From Paenibacillus planticolens (GTDB lineage Bacteria; Bacillota; Bacilli; Paenibacillales; NBRC-103111): DNA of 64,000 nt. Made by a program: the position numbers and the translations under genes. How positions within the stretch are numbered: the stretch's first letter is position 1; every line of letters starts with the position of its first letter. Positions 34,098 to 43,528 of this stretch are shown piece by piece. Below the pieces are notes generated by a model that did not search any database, was not told the origin of the DNA, and worked only from the letters and a program-made list of their open reading frames with translations. The stretch is taken from positions 1 through 64,000 of the forward strand of contig NZ_WHNZ01000043.1 in NCBI RefSeq assembly GCF_013141725.1, read 5' to 3'.

Positions 34098-35804
34098 CTA
34101 CCGGCCGCCGGAACGCCCCGCCGGCCAGATCCGAGCCAGGACCGGCGCCAGCTTCCGGTCCAGCTCCGGCATCAGCCGCAGCTCCTCGCGGCTGACGCTG
34201 CCGCTGCGCAGCAGCGCTAGCCCGTAGACGGCCGCGCCGCCGGCTACCCCAACCAAAGCGATTACGCTGGCGCTCAATCGCTCAGACACGTGCCATGCCG
34301 CAGCAGCGGGCATGGCCAAGAACTGCAGCGCTGCGAGGCAGACACCCATCGCCACCACGCCCAGCGTGGGTGCGATGACGTACGGCCGCAGCGCGAAGCG
34401 CGCCCCGGTGCAGCGGCGCAGCTGCACCAGATTCAGCCCCGCCGCAGCGGCGTAGGCGATGACCGCGCTGAGCGCGGCGCCGTTGATGCCCCAGCGGGGC
34501 ATGAGCACGACGTTGCCGAGTGCTTTCAGCACGATGGCAACGAGCAGGGCCTGCACCGGCGTACGGACCGCGCCGGCGCCCTGCAGCACGCTGGCCGACA
34601 CAGCGTTCAGCGTGCTGAACAAGGCCGTAAAGGCAAGAACAGCCATCGTCAAGCTGGCCTCGTCGTTTTTGTACAGCATCACATTGATCGGCATCGCAGC
34701 AAAAGCAAGTCCGAAAGAGGCGCCAAGACCAATAAGCCAAGAAAGCCGAACAGACATCTCCGCCCGGAAACGCAGCACGTCTATCTGCCCTCTCGCCTTC
34801 GCATCCGCCATCGCGGGAACAAGCACAGCCGACATCGAGGAAGCGATCATAACAACTAGCTGGACGAGCGGCAGCCCGCGGTTGTATAAACCAAACTGCC
34901 GAATAGCCTCAAGCTCGCTGCCTTGCGACGCTTCAAGCAGCCGCGGCATCGTAAACGTGTCGACCAATGTCAGCAGGGGCACAACGACCGCGCCTAAGCA
35001 GACAGGAATCGCATAAGCTGCGATGCGCCTCGTCCACTGCCAAGAGGAAAGGACCTTAAAGCCGGGCTTCCTTGCACCCTCCTGATCACCAGAATACTTT
35101 TGACGCCGCATTGCTTTACGCCAATATACATACATAACGAGCAGCCCTGCACCGGCGCCGGTTACAGAGCCAAAGGTTGCTCCTGCAGCAATCCACTCCT
35201 CGTCATACGCTAGAGCCGCCAAATAGAGCAGTAAGGCAACCATCGTAATGACGCGAATCAACTGCTCAATTACTTGAGAAACTGCGGTTGGCACCATGTT
35301 GTGATACCCTTGGAAATAACCGCGTAGAACAGCCAAGGTCGGAGCTACAAGAAGCGCAAACGATACGCTTCGGATCGCCCTCTCCGTTTGGCGGATCCCA
35401 ATCCAGCTTGCAATCTCACCCGCTCCAAAGTAGAGCAGCATAAACAGGACGATGCCAGTAACCAGCAGCACAACTCCGGAAATACGGGCGATGCGCCTAG
35501 CCTCCTGATGATCGCCATGAATGACGCTCTCTGCCACAAACTTGGATACGGCGACGGGAAAGCCCGCTGTGGCCGCGAATAAAATCAAAATATAAAGCGG
35601 ATAAACCGCATTATAGATACCAAAGGCCGCGTCCCCTGCTACATTTTGCAGCGGGATTTTTTGCAGAGTGCCCAGCAATTTAGAGAGTACAGCGGCGGCT
35701 CCCAGTACGGCAGCCCCCTTCAACAGCTTGACGTTACCCTGTTTTCCGACATTCTGCTGGAGCCCCTCTTGATCCATTTGATGCTCCTTGCCGGTTTTCC
35801 CCAT
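34098..35804 (-). CDS. Polysaccharide/lipid II-type flippase of the MVF family (YabM/SpoVB-like)
   Basis: Polytopic membrane protein of 568 residues with about 13-14 hydrophobic helices. The N-terminal pattern LKGAAVLGAAAVLSKLLGTL, QNVAGDAAFGIYNAVYPLYI and FPVAVSKFVAE matches the SpoVB/YabM branch of the MATE/MOP superfamily, which moves lipid-linked sugar precursors across the membrane. B. subtilis yabM is at the same position after spoVT. The C-terminal third is GC-rich and spawns long spurious frames on the other strand. The substrate cannot be deduced. Confidence 0.88.
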   Translation of the reverse strand: MGKTGKEHQMDQEGLQQNVGKQGNVKLLKGAAVLGAAAVLSKLLGTLQKIPLQNVAGDAAFGIYNAVYPLYILILFAATAGFPVAVSKFVAESVIHGDHQEARRIARISGVVLLVTGIVLFMLLYFGAGEIASWIGIRQTERAIRSVSFALLVAPTLAVLRGYFQGYHNMVPTAVSQVIEQLIRVITMVALLLYLAALAYDEEWIAAGATFGSVTGAGAGLLVMYVYWRKAMRRQKYSGDQEGARKPGFKVLSSWQWTRRIAAYAIPVCLGAVVVPLLTLVDTFTMPRLLEASQGSELEAIRQFGLYNRGLPLVQLVVMIASSMSAVLVPAMADAKARGQIDVLRFRAEMSVRLSWLIGLGASFGLAFAAMPINVMLYKNDEASLTMAVLAFTALFSTLNAVSASVLQGAGAVRTPVQALLVAIVLKALGNVVLMPRWGINGAALSAVIAYAAAAGLNLVQLRRCTGARFALRPYVIAPTLGVVAMGVCLAALQFLAMPAAAAWHVSERLSASVIALVGVAGGAAVYGLALLRSGSVSREELRLMPELDRKLAPVLARIWPAGRSGGR

Positions 35805-35878
35805 CCTGCTTCTCCTCTACCTGAAGTGATCCAGCGATACATATACACGTATTATAACGAAATAGGCCATGGCAGACA

Positions 35879-35926
35879 AAAAAAGCTTCTCTTACAGATG
35901 AACATCACCTCAGTAAGGAAGCCTTT
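35879..35926 (-). terminator. spoVT terminator
   Basis: On the minus strand GCTTCCTTAC pairs with GTAAGAGAAGC around a loop that holds a smaller hairpin, followed by seven T. It lies just after spoVT. Confidence 0.8.
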
Positions 35927-35943
35927 GTGTCTTATAATTTTGT

Positions 35944-36486
35944 CTACTGCTCCATCTGTTTCGCCAGAAAGCCAGCCGCTGTTTCTACCATCTTCACTTC
36001 CATGTTCCCCATCTTAACACTCTCATCCTTGGAGATTAGAATAACAGATCCAATAGGATCGCCACCCGCTACAATCGGAGCCGCCACGAAGGAAGAGAAC
36101 GTTTCATTCGCATCTTTAATAATCTCAAACGTCCCTGGATTGCTCTCCAATATCGGTTTCCGGTTTTCCATACAAGATTCGATGATGGACCCCACCGACT
36201 TTTCCAAGAAATCCTTTTTGGATCCGCCAGCCATGGCAATAATCGTGTCCCGGTCTGAAATCATGGCAACATGATTAGTGCTCTCAAATAATGACTCTGC
36301 GTATTCCTTCGCAAAATCACCAAGCTCGCCAATAGGCGAATATTTCTTCAGAATCACTTCACCATCGCGATCCACAAAAATTTCCAACGGGTCGCCTTCA
36401 CGAATTCGCAGTGTGCGTCGTATTTCCTTGGGGATGACTACTCTCCCTAAATCATCTATCCGACGGACAATTCCAGTTGCTTTCAT
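35944..36486 (-). CDS. spoVT: Stage V sporulation regulator SpoVT
   Basis: AbrB-family transcription factor that adjusts sigma-G-dependent genes in the forespore. The 180 residues have the swapped-hairpin DNA-binding domain MKATGIVRRIDDLGRVVIPK (1-20) through about 50, and a GAF-like C-terminal domain (about 57-178) that usually binds a small ligand. The N-terminal half strongly resembles the AbrB protein encoded at 57.8 kb. Transcribed alone, between the prsA gene and the flippase gene. Confidence 0.95.
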   Translation of the reverse strand: MKATGIVRRIDDLGRVVIPKEIRRTLRIREGDPLEIFVDRDGEVILKKYSPIGELGDFAKEYAESLFESTNHVAMISDRDTIIAMAGGSKKDFLEKSVGSIIESCMENRKPILESNPGTFEIIKDANETFSSFVAAPIVAGGDPIGSVILISKDESVKMGNMEVKMVETAAGFLAKQMEQ

Positions 36487-36692
36487 ACCTCTAGATGCCT
36501 CACTTTCCGCTCAAGAATTAGATACGACAGGAGCATGAAATCTTGTATGCTAGATCGGGATTTGGTGGGAACTTGAATTCTATCCATAGTATTCTTCACT
36601 TCCCAATCTTCTATGCAGTCGCTTCTGCTAAGGAATTTTTCTTTATGTAGCTTTGCACCCTGCTGCGATTATGTTGTCCAAAAATAACAAAT

Positions 36693-36723
36693 AAAAACAG
36701 GATGTCCATAATCGGACATCCTG
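36693..36723 (-). terminator. prsA terminator
   Basis: Perfect 9-bp stem AGGATGTCC/GGACATCCT followed on the minus strand by GTTTTTATTT, eight bases past the prsA stop. Confidence 0.9.
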
Positions 36724-36731
36724 GTAAGTTC

Positions 36732-37820
36732 TTACTTTGCCGCTGGGCTAGCTGCTGGACTTGCAGCAGGGCTTGCCGCCGGAGCAGGGTTTGCTTCCGG
36801 TTTAGGCAGATTATTCGTTTCGATCAAGTTCGGATATTCTTTCTCAGCAAATTCAGTCAAGGATTTCTCTGCAAGCTGAGATTTAATTTGTGTTTTAAGC
36901 GTATCATCAAGTTGTTTCGTGCTTCTGGATTCCACTTTCATCACGTGGTAGCCAAAAGAGGATTCAACCGGATCGGAAATTTTGTTCAAAGGAAGTGTGC
37001 TTGCCGCATCTTTAAATTCAGGCACCCATTGGTTGATGTCTGCATCTTTATACGTACCGCCGGCATCTTTGGAACCCGGATCATCGGAATACTCTTTCGC
37101 TAGAGCCGCGAAATCTCCGCCTTGATCCAATTTGCCTTTTACTTCTTTCGCTCTAGCCAAGGCTTCATCCTTCGTACGCAGATCCTTCTGAGTAGCTGCA
37201 TCTTTCAAGGAAATCAGAATATGGCTCACAGTTGCGATATCAAACGCATGCGCGGCTGCTTGCTCGTTGTAGGAATCTTGTACTTCTTTGTCAGTAATTT
37301 TGCCTTCCATGCTGCCCATCGTGTAGAAGCTCATTTTCATCAAAGATTCGATGTCTTTTAACTCGATGCCGTTATCTTTCAACTGCTTGTCCATTCCGCC
37401 TTCTTGCTTGCCGAAGTAATCCGTAATAGCCTTCATTTGCTCGGCGACTTGCTTGTCAGCATCCGCCTTCACTTTATCATCGGCTTTCGCGGACAACACG
37501 CGGAAAGTAACCATTTGCTTCAACATATCTTGTTGAAAAGCCGGATCTGCCATGAACTGAGCCAGTTGCGGCGAGAACATTTTGTTCACGTTGATGAAAG
37601 AATCGAACTCGGCGCGAGTGATTTTGCCGCCTTCTTTGTAAGTGGCAATCACATCAGTCGGCTTGCCTGTTGCTGCTGCAGTCGGGGAAGGTGAAGCTGT
37701 TGCTGCACCCTCCTTTTTGCTGCCGCATGCACTCAATACAGAAAATGCAAGTAGCAATGCTACCATGCTTAATATCCATTTTTTAGAAAAAAGTCGTTTG
37801 CTAGTATGATTTGGCAACAT
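36732..37820 (-). CDS. prsA: Foldase lipoprotein PrsA-like, parvulin type
   Basis: Extracytoplasmic folding factor attached to the membrane by lipid. The 362 residues have a lipoprotein signal with lipobox LSAC (Cys32), a Ser/Pro/Ala linker, an N-terminal chaperone domain with ITRAEFDSFINVNK, and a parvulin domain at about 195-305 with VSHILISLKDAATQKDLR, YSDDPGSKDAGGTY and VESSFGYHVMKV. The C-terminus repeats Ala-Ser-Pro (PAASPAASPAAS). The ATG lies inside the end of mfd (20-nt overlap). B. subtilis has no foldase between mfd and spoVT. Confidence 0.93.
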   Translation of the reverse strand: MLPNHTSKRLFSKKWILSMVALLLAFSVLSACGSKKEGAATASPSPTAAATGKPTDVIATYKEGGKITRAEFDSFINVNKMFSPQLAQFMADPAFQQDMLKQMVTFRVLSAKADDKVKADADKQVAEQMKAITDYFGKQEGGMDKQLKDNGIELKDIESLMKMSFYTMGSMEGKITDKEVQDSYNEQAAAHAFDIATVSHILISLKDAATQKDLRTKDEALARAKEVKGKLDQGGDFAALAKEYSDDPGSKDAGGTYKDADINQWVPEFKDAASTLPLNKISDPVESSFGYHVMKVESRSTKQLDDTLKTQIKSQLAEKSLTEFAEKEYPNLIETNNLPKPEANPAPAASPAASPAASPAAK

Positions 37821-40800
37821 CCTTTAATTCCCCTTTCGTTTTCAGAACATCCTTATATTGTACCAGAAATTTCTCCAACAACTCGATGGAAGCTTCTGGC
37901 TTCATACCTTTGGAGCGGATAACAATATGCAACTGCGGGTCTGCGTTGAGCTTGATTCGACCGTCAAAGCCTTTGGACAAATTGAGCAGCTTCTGTCCAT
38001 CCAGCCTGCCATTTTGGTCAATATGCACCTTGATTAGGTAATCATCCCCTTTTTGGCTGATCGATTCAATACGGTACTCCGCGCCATATGCTTTCAAGCG
38101 AGCCACTGACAGCAAGTTGAATACGGCCTGAGGCAGATCCCCGAAGCGGTCCACAAGCTCATCATGCAGGTCTGCGGCTTCCTCCAATGTGCGAATGGCG
38201 GCCACTTTTTTGTAAATTTCGATTTTTTGCATGCTGTCGTAGATGTAGTCGGATGGCAGATAAGCATCCAATTGTATATCGATGGAAGTGTTCCATTCCG
38301 GTTCCGGTACAGCCGCTTCCCCGTCTATTTCTAGTTTCAGCTTTGCAATTTCTTCGGCTAACATTTGGGAATAGAGGTCAAAACCTACGGAAGCAATGAA
38401 GCCATGCTGCTCTGCACCCAGCAAGTTCCCTGCGCCGCGGATGGACAAATCCCTCATGGCAATTTTAAAGCCTGAACCAAGTTCTGTAAACTCTTTAATC
38501 GCTTGCAATCGTTTTTCCGCCACTTCCGTGAGCACTTTATCCCGCTGGTATGTGAAATATGCATACGCTACGCGATTCGATCGCCCTACGCGACCACGCA
38601 GCTGATACAGCTGGGAAAGCCCCATTTTATCGGCGTCATGAACAATAAGCGTATTGACATTCGGGATATCGACACCCGTCTCGATAATGCTCGTACTGAC
38701 GAGCACGTCGTATTCTCCATCGAGGAAATCGAGGATCGTCTTCTCCAGCTCCTGTTCGCCCATTTGTCCATGTGCGACGGTCACGCGGGCATCCGGTATC
38801 ATCATCGAGATTTGATCGGCGATCTGCGTAATCCCTTGAACCCGGTTATAGAGATAATACACTTGACCCTCACGGGCAAGTTCCCGCTCAATCGCTTCTC
38901 TGACAAGCGTCGGGCCATACTCCACCACATAAGTTTGGACAGGGAAACGATTCTCCGGCGGCGTCTCAATAACGGACAAATCCCGCACTCCGAGCATGGA
39001 CATATGCAAAGTTCTTGGAATCGGCGTTGCGGTGAGCGTCAGCACGTCCACATTCGTTTTGAGCCGCTTCAGCTTTTCTTTGTGGGACACGCCAAACCGC
39101 TGCTCCTCATCGACAATCAGCAAACCGAGATCTTTGAACTGCACATCTTGCGACAGCAGCCGGTGCGTGCCGATGACAACGTCAACCGTCCCTTTTTTGA
39201 CGCCTTTCATGACTTCCGTCTGCTCTTTTTTGGAGCGGAAACGGCTGAGCACTCTCACATTAAACGGATAGCCTGAGAACCGCTCGCGGAAAGTCTCGTA
39301 ATGCTGCTGCGCCAAAATCGTCGTCGGTACCAAGACAGCGACCTGCTTCCCGTCAATAGCCGCCTTAAATGCCGCACGAACGGCCACTTCGGTCTTCCCG
39401 TAACCAACGTCGCCGCAAAGCAAGCGATCCATCGGACGCGATTTCTCCATGTCGTTCTTAATTTCTTCAATCGCACGAAGCTGATCCCGCGTTTCATCGT
39501 AAGGGAACATCGCTTCGAACTCATTCTGATAGGAGCTGTCTTTGCTGAAGCCGTAGCCGGTCGTGGCCTGACGCTCAGCGTAGAGCTTGATCAGTTCATC
39601 CGCAATATCCTTCACAGATGCCCGTGCCTTGCTCTTCACTCTAGCCCAATCCGCTCCGCCAAGCTTATAAACCTTCGGTTCTTTCTCTTCCGAACCTACA
39701 TATTTCTGAATGAGATCAATCTGGTCAATCGGCACTGACAGCTTATCGCCGCCAGCGTACATGATGTGCAGATAATCTTTATGGATTCCGCCTACTTCGA
39801 GCGTACCTATACCGACGTATTTCCCGATCCCATGGTTCACATGAACAACGTAATCGCCAATTTTAAGCTCTTGATAGCTCTTGATGCGCTCGGCATTCTC
39901 CAGCTTTTTCTCGACCTTGCGGGCTTTCCGCTGCTTCTGCGTGAAGATTTCGCCTTCCGTAATGACGACCAAATGGATCGAAGGCAGTTCAAACCCTGTT
40001 TGCAGATTGCCATCTACAATTTCCGGCACTTCGATCTGGTAATCATTCAAGACACGCCGCACCCGTTCGGCGCGTTCTTCGCCGTTCGCAAGAAGAATGA
40101 CGTTGGCGCCATTCTTCTTCCAGCGCTCCATTTCCGCTTTCAGCAGATTCATTTGCCCGTGGAAGTTTTGCATCACACGACTGACGAAGTTCACAATGTT
40201 TTGCGGTTGAATGCCCACGACCTGACGCAGGAACAGCGACAAATACAAGGTCGGAAACGGTCTGCGGTGCAGCAGCGTTTCATAGGATTTGGACAGCACA
40301 AAAGCCGGCAAGCTCTTCCCCTCTGTCAGCGCATGCATCATCCACTCCGCCTCGTCGCGTTCGAGCTGCTTCGCCGTCTCCAGCAAACGCGCCGGCTCGT
40401 CGATGATCAGCACCGCATCCTTAGGCATGTAGTCTATGAGGGTCTGTCTTTCCGTATATAAAAGCGAAATATATTTATAAATGCCCGGAAATGTCTGCCC
40501 TTCGCGGAGCAGCTCAATATCCTGTCCAATCCCTTCGAGCAGGTTATCTTTCGCAGACCGGTCGGTCATTTTCTCCAGTTGCGCTTGAAGCAGCTCGTAC
40601 GCGTGCTGCGCTGCGGATTGTAATCGCTTTCGGTCCGCTTGAATCTCACGGCAGGGAGGAATCGTAATCGCCTGTAATTTATCTATTGACCTCTGGTCAC
40701 TCACATCGAAAGTACGGATAGAGTCAACATCGACATCAAAAAGCTCAATACGAATCGCATTTTCCGACGTCAGTGGGAACAAATCCAATATGCCGCCGCG

Positions 40801-41328
40801 AACGCTCATTTCCCCTTTGGTCTCAACCCGCTCCACGCGTTCGTAGCCCATATTGGATAACGTGCCGAGAAGCGTATCCAGTTCAACGGTATCCCCTACC
40901 TTAACGGTAATCCGGGATTCTTCGAAAACTTGCTTGATCGGAAGCAACCTGCGGACTCCGGCGAACGGCGCGATCACAATCCCACGGTAACCGCCTGCCA
41001 GCTTGGTGAGCACATCGATTCGCTGTGCCAGCATCTCCGGACTGGAAGCTGCTTCTTCCGCCGTCAGAAGCTCTTGCGACGGGTAGAGCAGCACATTATC
41101 GGCTGAGAGGCACTCTAGCAAATCCTCCGCTATTTTTTGAGCGGCAAACATATTATGAGTAACAATGAATAGCGGGCGCGTTAGCTCTCGCGCAAGAGTT
41201 GCGATCATCACTTGCTTAGAGGAGCCGGTAAGTCCGGCAACGAGCTGCTCTTTCATCTCGGACCTGATGCCTGTCACGATCGTTTGGAAGTCGGTATCCG
41301 CAGAAAAAGCCTGAATTAAAGCTTGCAA
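37801..41328 (-). CDS. mfd: Transcription-repair coupling factor Mfd
   Basis: Removes RNA polymerase stalled at DNA damage and recruits UvrA. The 1175 residues show the UvrB-homology N-terminal part, the RNA-polymerase-interaction domain (IGDYVVHVNHGIGKYVGIGT, about 505-525), and SF2 translocase motifs: LLCGDVGYGKTEVA (Walker A), VDEEQRFG and TLTATPIPRTL. LLVSTSIIETGVDIPN-like blocks and QLRGRVGRS follow. The start is TTG with GAGGAG 9 nt ahead. It is upstream of prsA and overlaps it. Confidence 0.96.
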   Translation of the reverse strand: MQALIQAFSADTDFQTIVTGIRSEMKEQLVAGLTGSSKQVMIATLARELTRPLFIVTHNMFAAQKIAEDLLECLSADNVLLYPSQELLTAEEAASSPEMLAQRIDVLTKLAGGYRGIVIAPFAGVRRLLPIKQVFEESRITVKVGDTVELDTLLGTLSNMGYERVERVETKGEMSVRGGILDLFPLTSENAIRIELFDVDVDSIRTFDVSDQRSIDKLQAITIPPCREIQADRKRLQSAAQHAYELLQAQLEKMTDRSAKDNLLEGIGQDIELLREGQTFPGIYKYISLLYTERQTLIDYMPKDAVLIIDEPARLLETAKQLERDEAEWMMHALTEGKSLPAFVLSKSYETLLHRRPFPTLYLSLFLRQVVGIQPQNIVNFVSRVMQNFHGQMNLLKAEMERWKKNGANVILLANGEERAERVRRVLNDYQIEVPEIVDGNLQTGFELPSIHLVVITEGEIFTQKQRKARKVEKKLENAERIKSYQELKIGDYVVHVNHGIGKYVGIGTLEVGGIHKDYLHIMYAGGDKLSVPIDQIDLIQKYVGSEEKEPKVYKLGGADWARVKSKARASVKDIADELIKLYAERQATTGYGFSKDSSYQNEFEAMFPYDETRDQLRAIEEIKNDMEKSRPMDRLLCGDVGYGKTEVAVRAAFKAAIDGKQVAVLVPTTILAQQHYETFRERFSGYPFNVRVLSRFRSKKEQTEVMKGVKKGTVDVVIGTHRLLSQDVQFKDLGLLIVDEEQRFGVSHKEKLKRLKTNVDVLTLTATPIPRTLHMSMLGVRDLSVIETPPENRFPVQTYVVEYGPTLVREAIERELAREGQVYYLYNRVQGITQIADQISMMIPDARVTVAHGQMGEQELEKTILDFLDGEYDVLVSTSIIETGVDIPNVNTLIVHDADKMGLSQLYQLRGRVGRSNRVAYAYFTYQRDKVLTEVAEKRLQAIKEFTELGSGFKIAMRDLSIRGAGNLLGAEQHGFIASVGFDLYSQMLAEEIAKLKLEIDGEAAVPEPEWNTSIDIQLDAYLPSDYIYDSMQKIEIYKKVAAIRTLEEAADLHDELVDRFGDLPQAVFNLLSVARLKAYGAEYRIESISQKGDDYLIKVHIDQNGRLDGQKLLNLSKGFDGRIKLNADPQLHIVIRSKGMKPEASIELLEKFLVQYKDVLKTKGELKDVAKSY

Positions 41329-41420
41329 ACAAGTACACTCCTCTCACAAAAAGAAGCCTTGGCACACTTGCCTCGGCTATTAACTCTTCATCTTCATCAT
41401 TTTACTTCAACGAAATTCTG

Positions 41421-41648
41421 TTACTGCAAGGGACTAGCCAGCAAAGACAGCTCTGGATTGGCTTCCAGCGCCTCGCGGCAGTAGTCGCAAACAACCCTAA
41501 CCGTAACATCTCCGTTCGTGTTATACGATATTATATCTCTACGCTCATCGGGGGTCAAGAAATGGAAACCCAACTGCTGCTCCGTGATCGCATGTTGATT
41601 AATTTCCCCAACAAACGTGTGGCAATGCCTGCAAATATACTTAATCAT
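41421..41648 (-). CDS. fin: Anti-sigma-F factor Fin (YabK)
   Basis: Small forespore protein that inhibits sigma-F so that sigma-G can take over. The 75-residue protein, the size of B. subtilis Fin, has two zinc-knuckle pairs, CRHC near residue 6 and CDYC near 58, plus the conserved TPDERRDII. The ATG of MIKYIC follows GGAGG; an earlier in-frame start adds 15 residues with no support. Located between pth and mfd as in B. subtilis. I do not see a clear sigma-F promoter. Confidence 0.93.
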   Translation of the reverse strand: MIKYICRHCHTFVGEINQHAITEQQLGFHFLTPDERRDIISYNTNGDVTVRVVCDYCREALEANPELSLLASPLQ

Positions 41649-41776
41649 ATGTATGCCTCCTTCGACGATTCGATTACATCCTAGTATGGCCATTCTCCGG
41701 AGAAATTAGCCGAATATACCATTATCATTTTCGAATAAGGGCTATGCATACAATACGTAGAAGCAAGCTGCAGACT

Positions 41777-42337
41777 TTATTTGTTGAATTTGCCCATCGT
41801 CTTCTCGAAAGGTTCGTCAAGACTCGACAACATCGCTTCGCACGTCAGATCCAGCACATCGCCAAGCGACTTCATCTCTTCCTTGGAGAAGTTCGACAGC
41901 ACATAATCGGCAATATTATAGCCGGGAGCCGGTCGGTTCACGCCCACGCGAATGCGGTTAAAGCTCTGCGTCCCGGCATGCTGAATAATCGACTTAATTC
42001 CGTTATGACCGCCTGCGCTCCCTTGATAACGAAGTCTGATCTGGCCAAAAGGCGTATCCATATCATCATAAATGATGACAACATCCTCCACCTTCGCTTT
42101 ATAAAAGTCCAAGACCGCTCTCATCGATTCGCCTGAAAGGTTCATATACGTCATTGGCTTCAGCAAAAACACCTTCGTGCCGTTCACGTTCCCCTCTGCG
42201 AGAAGTCCTTTGCCCTTGTTTTGAAAGGAACTTATTCCCCATTTGGCGGCAAAACGATCAATCGCCATGAACCCGACATTATGCCGGTTCATCTCATATT
42301 GTTTTCCCGGGTTTCCCAGTCCGATAAAACATTTCAT
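41777..42337 (-). CDS. pth: Peptidyl-tRNA hydrolase
   Basis: Frees tRNA from dropped-off peptidyl-tRNA; essential (spoVC in B. subtilis). The 186 residues carry MKCFIGLGNPGKQYEMNRHN with the catalytic His (about 19-20), KPMTYMNLSGESMR, the catalytic Asp in YDDMDTPFG and GGHNGIKSI, then FNRIRVGVNRP. It is usually directly after rplY; here a small plus-strand gene intervenes. Confidence 0.97.
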   Translation of the reverse strand: MKCFIGLGNPGKQYEMNRHNVGFMAIDRFAAKWGISSFQNKGKGLLAEGNVNGTKVFLLKPMTYMNLSGESMRAVLDFYKAKVEDVVIIYDDMDTPFGQIRLRYQGSAGGHNGIKSIIQHAGTQSFNRIRVGVNRPAPGYNIADYVLSNFSKEEMKSLGDVLDLTCEAMLSSLDEPFEKTMGKFNK

Positions 42338-42464
42338 TTTCTTCCAGTTCCTCCTAGCCGTTTGCTAAAAAATCCTTGGCGTAACCTGCATCTAACGGTT
42401 ATTGTTTACCTATATGTAACGAAAGCGCACCAACAAATTCTTAGCTGCGGGTGAATTATTGAAT

Positions 42465-42665
42465 ATGTATCTAAACGGTCAACAACTTACAAGCGATCAT
42501 CATTTTCAAGATCATATAGATGCCGGTATTCCCGTCCAAGTATACTATCAAAATCTGCATAAGGATATAGGCTACATTGAAAATTACAACCCGCATTTTA
42601 TTAAAGTCAATAATACGTTCTATAACCGAAACACGCACGTTATTGTTTCCCGGCCAGGATACTGA
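42465..42665 (+). CDS. Small hypothetical protein, opposite strand to neighbours
   Basis: A 66-residue protein from the ATG (68 from an upstream TTG at 42459): MYLNGQQLTSDHHFQDHIDA and then VYYQNLHKDIGYIENYNPHF, with IKVNNTFYNRNTHVIVSRPGY at the end. It has no membrane segment or cysteine. The predicted strand pattern resembles small barrel proteins such as spore-coat-associated families, but I do not recognise it. GGGTGA precedes the start and a good bidirectional terminator follows, so it looks like a real single-gene unit. It is the only plus-strand gene between spoIIE and yabE. Confidence 0.7.
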   Translation: MYLNGQQLTSDHHFQDHIDAGIPVQVYYQNLHKDIGYIENYNPHFIKVNNTFYNRNTHVIVSRPGY

Positions 42666-42703
42666 CTCATCTTGAGATCCGCCTGATTGAAGGGTAATTA
42701 AAT

Positions 42704-42745
42704 AAAGGATACCCTTAGCACATCGCGGAGGGTACCCTTCTTTTA
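42704..42745. terminator. Bidirectional terminator between small gene and rplY
   Basis: AAGGATACCCT pairs with AGGGTACCCTT across a 13-nt loop, with CTTTTAA-type T run on plus and CCTTTATTT on minus. It serves the convergent small gene and rplY. Confidence 0.85.
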
Positions 42746-42747
42746 AC

Positions 42748-43386
42748 TTATACCGTCTGTTCTTCTTTCGCTTGCTCGCCTGCTTCGCTTGGCTTATCCT
42801 CTTTGCCCTGCGTAGCAACGTCCTCTGGAGCTTCTTTCTGAGGCGCCAGGATCGTGAGAACGAGCTCATTCGGATCGGACTTCACTTCAATCGTATCCGG
42901 CACCGTGAGCTCGCTAACCAGCATGTTTTCGCCGATGCCTACGTGTGAAATATCGACCGTGATCGAAGCCGGTATCTGATTGGGCAAACAGCGGATTTCC
43001 AATTCATGCAATTGAATCTGCAGAATGCCGCCTTCCTTCGCCCCTTCGGCCTCCCCGACGAATTCCAGAATAACCACGGTTTTGACCGGCTCGTCCATAT
43101 TGATTTGATGAAAGTCAACATGGAGCAGCTCCCGGTTAAGCGGGTGGCGCTGAATTTCATTGATCATAACCGGCTGTTTGCCCCCGCCATCCGGCATGTC
43201 CAGCTCAATAACGGCATGCGGGCTCTTGCGGAGCAGCGCCATTAGTTCCTTCTGATCAACGGTAATGACCGTTACCGCCACCTTCTTGCCGTACACGACT
43301 GCAGGCAGCTTGCCGTTCACACGCAGCTGCTTAATATCAGATTTCGTTGCGTCCTTGCGGGCTTCCGCTTTCAATGACAATGCCAT
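42748..43386 (-). CDS. rplY: 50S ribosomal protein L25 / general stress protein Ctc
   Basis: Binds 5S rRNA in the large subunit; in B. subtilis it is the sigma-B-induced protein Ctc. The 212 residues comprise the L25 N-terminal domain (about 1-95, MALSLKAEARKDATKSDIKQ, VVYGKK, HPLNRELLHVDF) and the TL5-type C-terminal beta domain (about 100-185, EGGILQIQLHELEIRCLP), with an acidic tail. It is the long two-domain form. It follows glmU directly; prs, normally between them, is absent. Confidence 0.95.
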   Translation of the reverse strand: MALSLKAEARKDATKSDIKQLRVNGKLPAVVYGKKVAVTVITVDQKELMALLRKSPHAVIELDMPDGGGKQPVMINEIQRHPLNRELLHVDFHQINMDEPVKTVVILEFVGEAEGAKEGGILQIQLHELEIRCLPNQIPASITVDISHVGIGENMLVSELTVPDTIEVKSDPNELVLTILAPQKEAPEDVATQGKEDKPSEAGEQAKEEQTV

Positions 43387-43492
43387 AAGAAAAAGAACCT
43401 CCTAAGAGTTTTGCTCAGCACACTTACTTTCGTAAACGACGCCAAGTGGGTAACAGCTAGTTCATAGCGTACCCAACCTTAAGAAGTTCCAT

Positions 43493-43519
43493 CCAAAATC
43501 CCCCTCGTGAGGGAGATTT
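43493..43519 (-). terminator. glmU terminator
   Basis: AATCTCCCTC pairs with GAGGGGGATT on the minus strand, with a short TTTT tail, ten bases after the glmU stop. Confidence 0.7.
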
Positions 43520-43528
43520 GACTTTTTC

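Noticed and set aside
34282..35016. Long frames on both strands in the 3' part of the flippase gene
   Set aside because: GC-rich shadow frames. The minus-strand flippase has continuous membrane helices and a good RBS.
41649..41776. Sigma-F promoter for fin
   Set aside because: A GCATA-like -35 is present, but the -10 does not match the sigma-F pattern well enough to report.
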